Source: Eutypa lata
Lineage: Eukaryota; Ascomycota; Sordariomycetes; Xylariales; Diatrypaceae
NCBI GenBank assembly: GCA_022661535.1
Contig: JAKULF010000023.1
Coordinates: 29,280-93,279, forward strand
Direction: 5' to 3'
DNA: 64,000 bases
The notes under the pieces are model-generated. The model ran no database searches. It was not told the origin of the DNA and saw only the letters and a program-made list of their open reading frames with translations. This document shows, one piece after another, positions 61,936 to 64,000 of this stretch. The stretch's first letter is position 1, and the number at the start of each line of letters is the position of its first letter. A program made the position numbers and the translations under genes.

Positions 61936-61978
61936 GTAATTCATCCTTTACGAAGGTAAAAAGAAAAGATATCTAAAT

Positions 61979-63436
61979 ATGAATAATTTGCTTATTGTAT
62001 ACGAAACTTACGCAAATGGTTTATTTGCAAATATTTCCTATTATTTAATAATGTTGGGTTTAAGTTTTATAGGTTTACACTTTACTGCTTCTAATTTAAT
62101 TTACGGTATTGATGCAGATTCTAGTAGTGTAATTAGTTTAGGGGTTGCAGGGGTTATGCTCAAATCTGAAGGAGGAAAGTATGAAATTGGAATTTCAGTT
62201 AAAGAAGGTGAAGAGACATCTATAACCGATCGTACGGGTAATTTCATAGAATGATTTAGAGGGTTCGTTGATGGGGAAGGTTCTTTTATGATAGCAAAGA
62301 ATAAATCTCTATTTACTTTTTCATTTGCAATACAGTTACATAAAGATGATAGAGCGGTGCTTCACTATATTCAAGGAAACTTAGGGTTAGGTAAAGTGAC
62401 AGTTAGCGAAAATTTAGTTAAGTTTTTAATTGTGAATCAGAAGGAAGTTGCCAAATTAATAGAAATATTTACAGCTAATCCTTTAAACACTACTAAAGTA
62501 CTTAATTTTTTAGGTTTTAAGAAGGCTTTTGAGCTTTATACTAGTTCTACATCTAAATCTGAAAGTACAATAAGAGAGATAGAGATAATTAGAAGTGGTC
62601 TTAACAATAAGAGATCTTCTTTTCAAAAGCCTGAGGGACACAAGCTTCACATTACTCCTTCATGACTATTAGGGTTTATTGAGGGAGAAGGTACTTTTTT
62701 TGTTCAAAGGAAGAGTTTTCGTTTAGAGTTCAGTTTAGGGCAAGCTGAAATAGATCTAGATTTAATGGAAGAAATCAAAAACTTCTTTGATTCTTTCCCT
62801 GGTGTAGTAAATGGGCGTTATAAAGGGAACCTTGTTGTAAATTTATACAACTATCCGGGTAAAAACCTTAAACACAAATCTATGGTTAAGCTTTTTATTG
62901 TTAATTATGCATTTATTTGTGATCATTTTATTCCCTTATTTAACTCTCTTGTGTGACATAGTAAGAAGGAACTAGATTATTTAGATTGGTTAAGTATTTC
63001 CAAGTTAAGAGATATGGGGCTTCAGTATACAGAAGAAGGTTTAAAGTTAATGCAGTTAATATTAAGCCAGATGAATTCTTATCGGTTATCTACTTCATCA
63101 TCTCCCCGGGTAGATAGGGAAGTATTACGGTTAAATGTTGATAAGTTGTTAAATGGTCCTTCTAACTTAGAGGTTAAGAAGGATGGTAGAATTTTTATCA
63201 AATCTTTAAATAGACACGCTTATAACCCTAAATCTCAAATTGTGCAATTGTGTGAAGCCGGTAGTGGAATAGTACTTCAATCATTCGAATCTACTAGTGC
63301 TTGTGCTAGGCTTTTAGGAATACCTCAATCTACGGCTTCCAAAAGGTTAAATAATGAAATACCGTTTTTATTTGAAGATAAAACTGTGTATTTAAAGAGA
63401 GAAGAGGTTTTAGTAGATGTTGCTGAGCTTGATTAA
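61979..63436 (+). CDS. LAGLIDADG homing endonuclease with NUMOD domain, intact
   Basis: 485 residues from ATG 61979 to TAA 63434-63436 in code 4. Hydrophobic N-terminus (two possible membrane segments to about residue 45), first motif WFRGFVDGEGSF (about 62250), second motif LLGFIEGEGTF (about 62664), then HKDDRAVLHYIQGNLGLG-type repeats and a NUMOD1-like helix (STSACARLLGIPQSTASKRL, about 63285-63345). It is the best-preserved member of the family seen at 437, 3776 and 5748. It is inserted inside the older nad4 copy. Confidence 0.92.
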
Positions 63437-63680
63437 AAGATACTTAAATTAAACGATAGTTATTTTTTTATTTCCAAGTGTATCGCTTGATTCCTGTGTT
63501 TTAGATGAGTTATTCTTTCTATAGAGTAAGAAGCACTAAGCTTTTTTTGCTTTAATTATTACCTGCAGTTGGTTACAAGATATAACCAAAGAATTTACTT
63601 TAATAGTTATTCATCGACTGATGTTATTAGTAATAATCATCGGCGTTGGAAAGGGAGAGATGGTGGGTATATTAAAGTAA

Positions 63681-64000
63681 AGTGCAAGAACATTATGATT
63701 TAAATTTATTTGATATTTATTTAGGAGTAGATGGATTATCTATATATTTTGTATTACTAACCACAATAATAATGCCTATAGCAATATTATCTAATTGAAA
63801 TTCAATAACAGAAAATGTTAAATCTTATTTAATAATAATGTTATTATTAGAAACATTGTTATTAGCAGTATTTTTAGTATTAGATATTTTATTATTTTAT
63901 ATATTTTTTGAATCAATTCTTCCTCCCCTGTTTTTATTATTAGGGCTTTTTGGGTCTTCAAACAAGGTTAGAGCTAGCTTTTATCTTTTCTTGTACACAT
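63681..64000 (+). pseudogene. nad4: Second nad4 copy, 5' truncated, running off the window
   Basis: Starts at VQEHYDLNLFDIYLGVDGLS and continues IYFVLLTTIIMPIAILSNWNS to the window end, clearly homologous to 60400-60690 but diverged at many codons. It may be the standard fungal form. Whether it is expressed depends on sequence beyond 64000. Confidence 0.8.

Overview
This window is fungal mitochondrial DNA. It is very A+T rich, every recognisable gene is on the + strand, and TGA must be read as Trp (NCBI code 4): conserved Trp positions in nad5, cox1, cox2, cob and in the intron ORFs are TGA. The gene order trnE–trnM–trnM–trnL–trnA–trnF–trnL–trnQ–trnH–trnM–nad2–nad3–atp9–cox2–nad4L–nad5–cob–cox1–nad1–nad4 is the one typical of Pezizomycotina (Sordariomycetes/Leotiomycetes type). 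The species is not identifiable from this alone. No rRNA gene, cox3, nad6, atp6 or atp8 is inside the window.

Layout. 1–2922: tRNAs plus a LAGLIDADG–NUMOD ORF that starts with a copy of the 5' end of nad4L. 2923–10347 and 10348–17776: a direct tandem duplication of about 7.4 kb. It carries seven complete tRNAs (A, F, L, Q, H, M and a tRNA half), two LAGLIDADG–NUMOD ORFs and the first two exons of nad2. The two copies differ almost only in homopolymer lengths. 15146–21082: the complete nad2 (4 exons). 21082–24950: nad3 with decayed copies of its 3' end, atp9 with a duplicated 3' end around a GIY-YIG gene, and two small hypothetical ORFs. 25184–28403: cox2 with two introns. 28515–29460: three tRNA-Arg-like sequences. 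29561–31848: nad4L/nad5, overlapping by one base and intron-free. 32612–35042: cob (one intron). 35550–53494: cox1 spread over 18 kb with eight introns (one group II, seven group I, several nested). 53495–57600: two free-standing LAGLIDADG genes alternating with extra copies of the cox1 3' end. 57623–60003: trnG and nad1 (one intron). 60174–64000: nad4, then a second, older nad4 copy split by a LAGLIDADG–NUMOD element and running off the window.

The genes encode subunits of complexes I, III, IV and ATP synthase. Most of the DNA is mobile: group I introns with LAGLIDADG or GIY-YIG homing endonucleases, mostly translated as in-frame extensions of the upstream exon, one group II intron with an RT–X–HNH protein, and free-standing endonuclease genes that have displaced or copied the ends of nad2, nad3, nad4, nad4L, atp9, cox1 and tRNA genes. 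Many ORFs, including nad3, nad4 and cob, carry single-base frameshifts, mostly in homopolymers. Part of this is probably sequencing error: the two copies of the duplication carry different, complementary frameshifts. Exon boundaries were placed from protein family knowledge plus the group I rule (U before the intron, G at its end) and are good to about ±3 bases.
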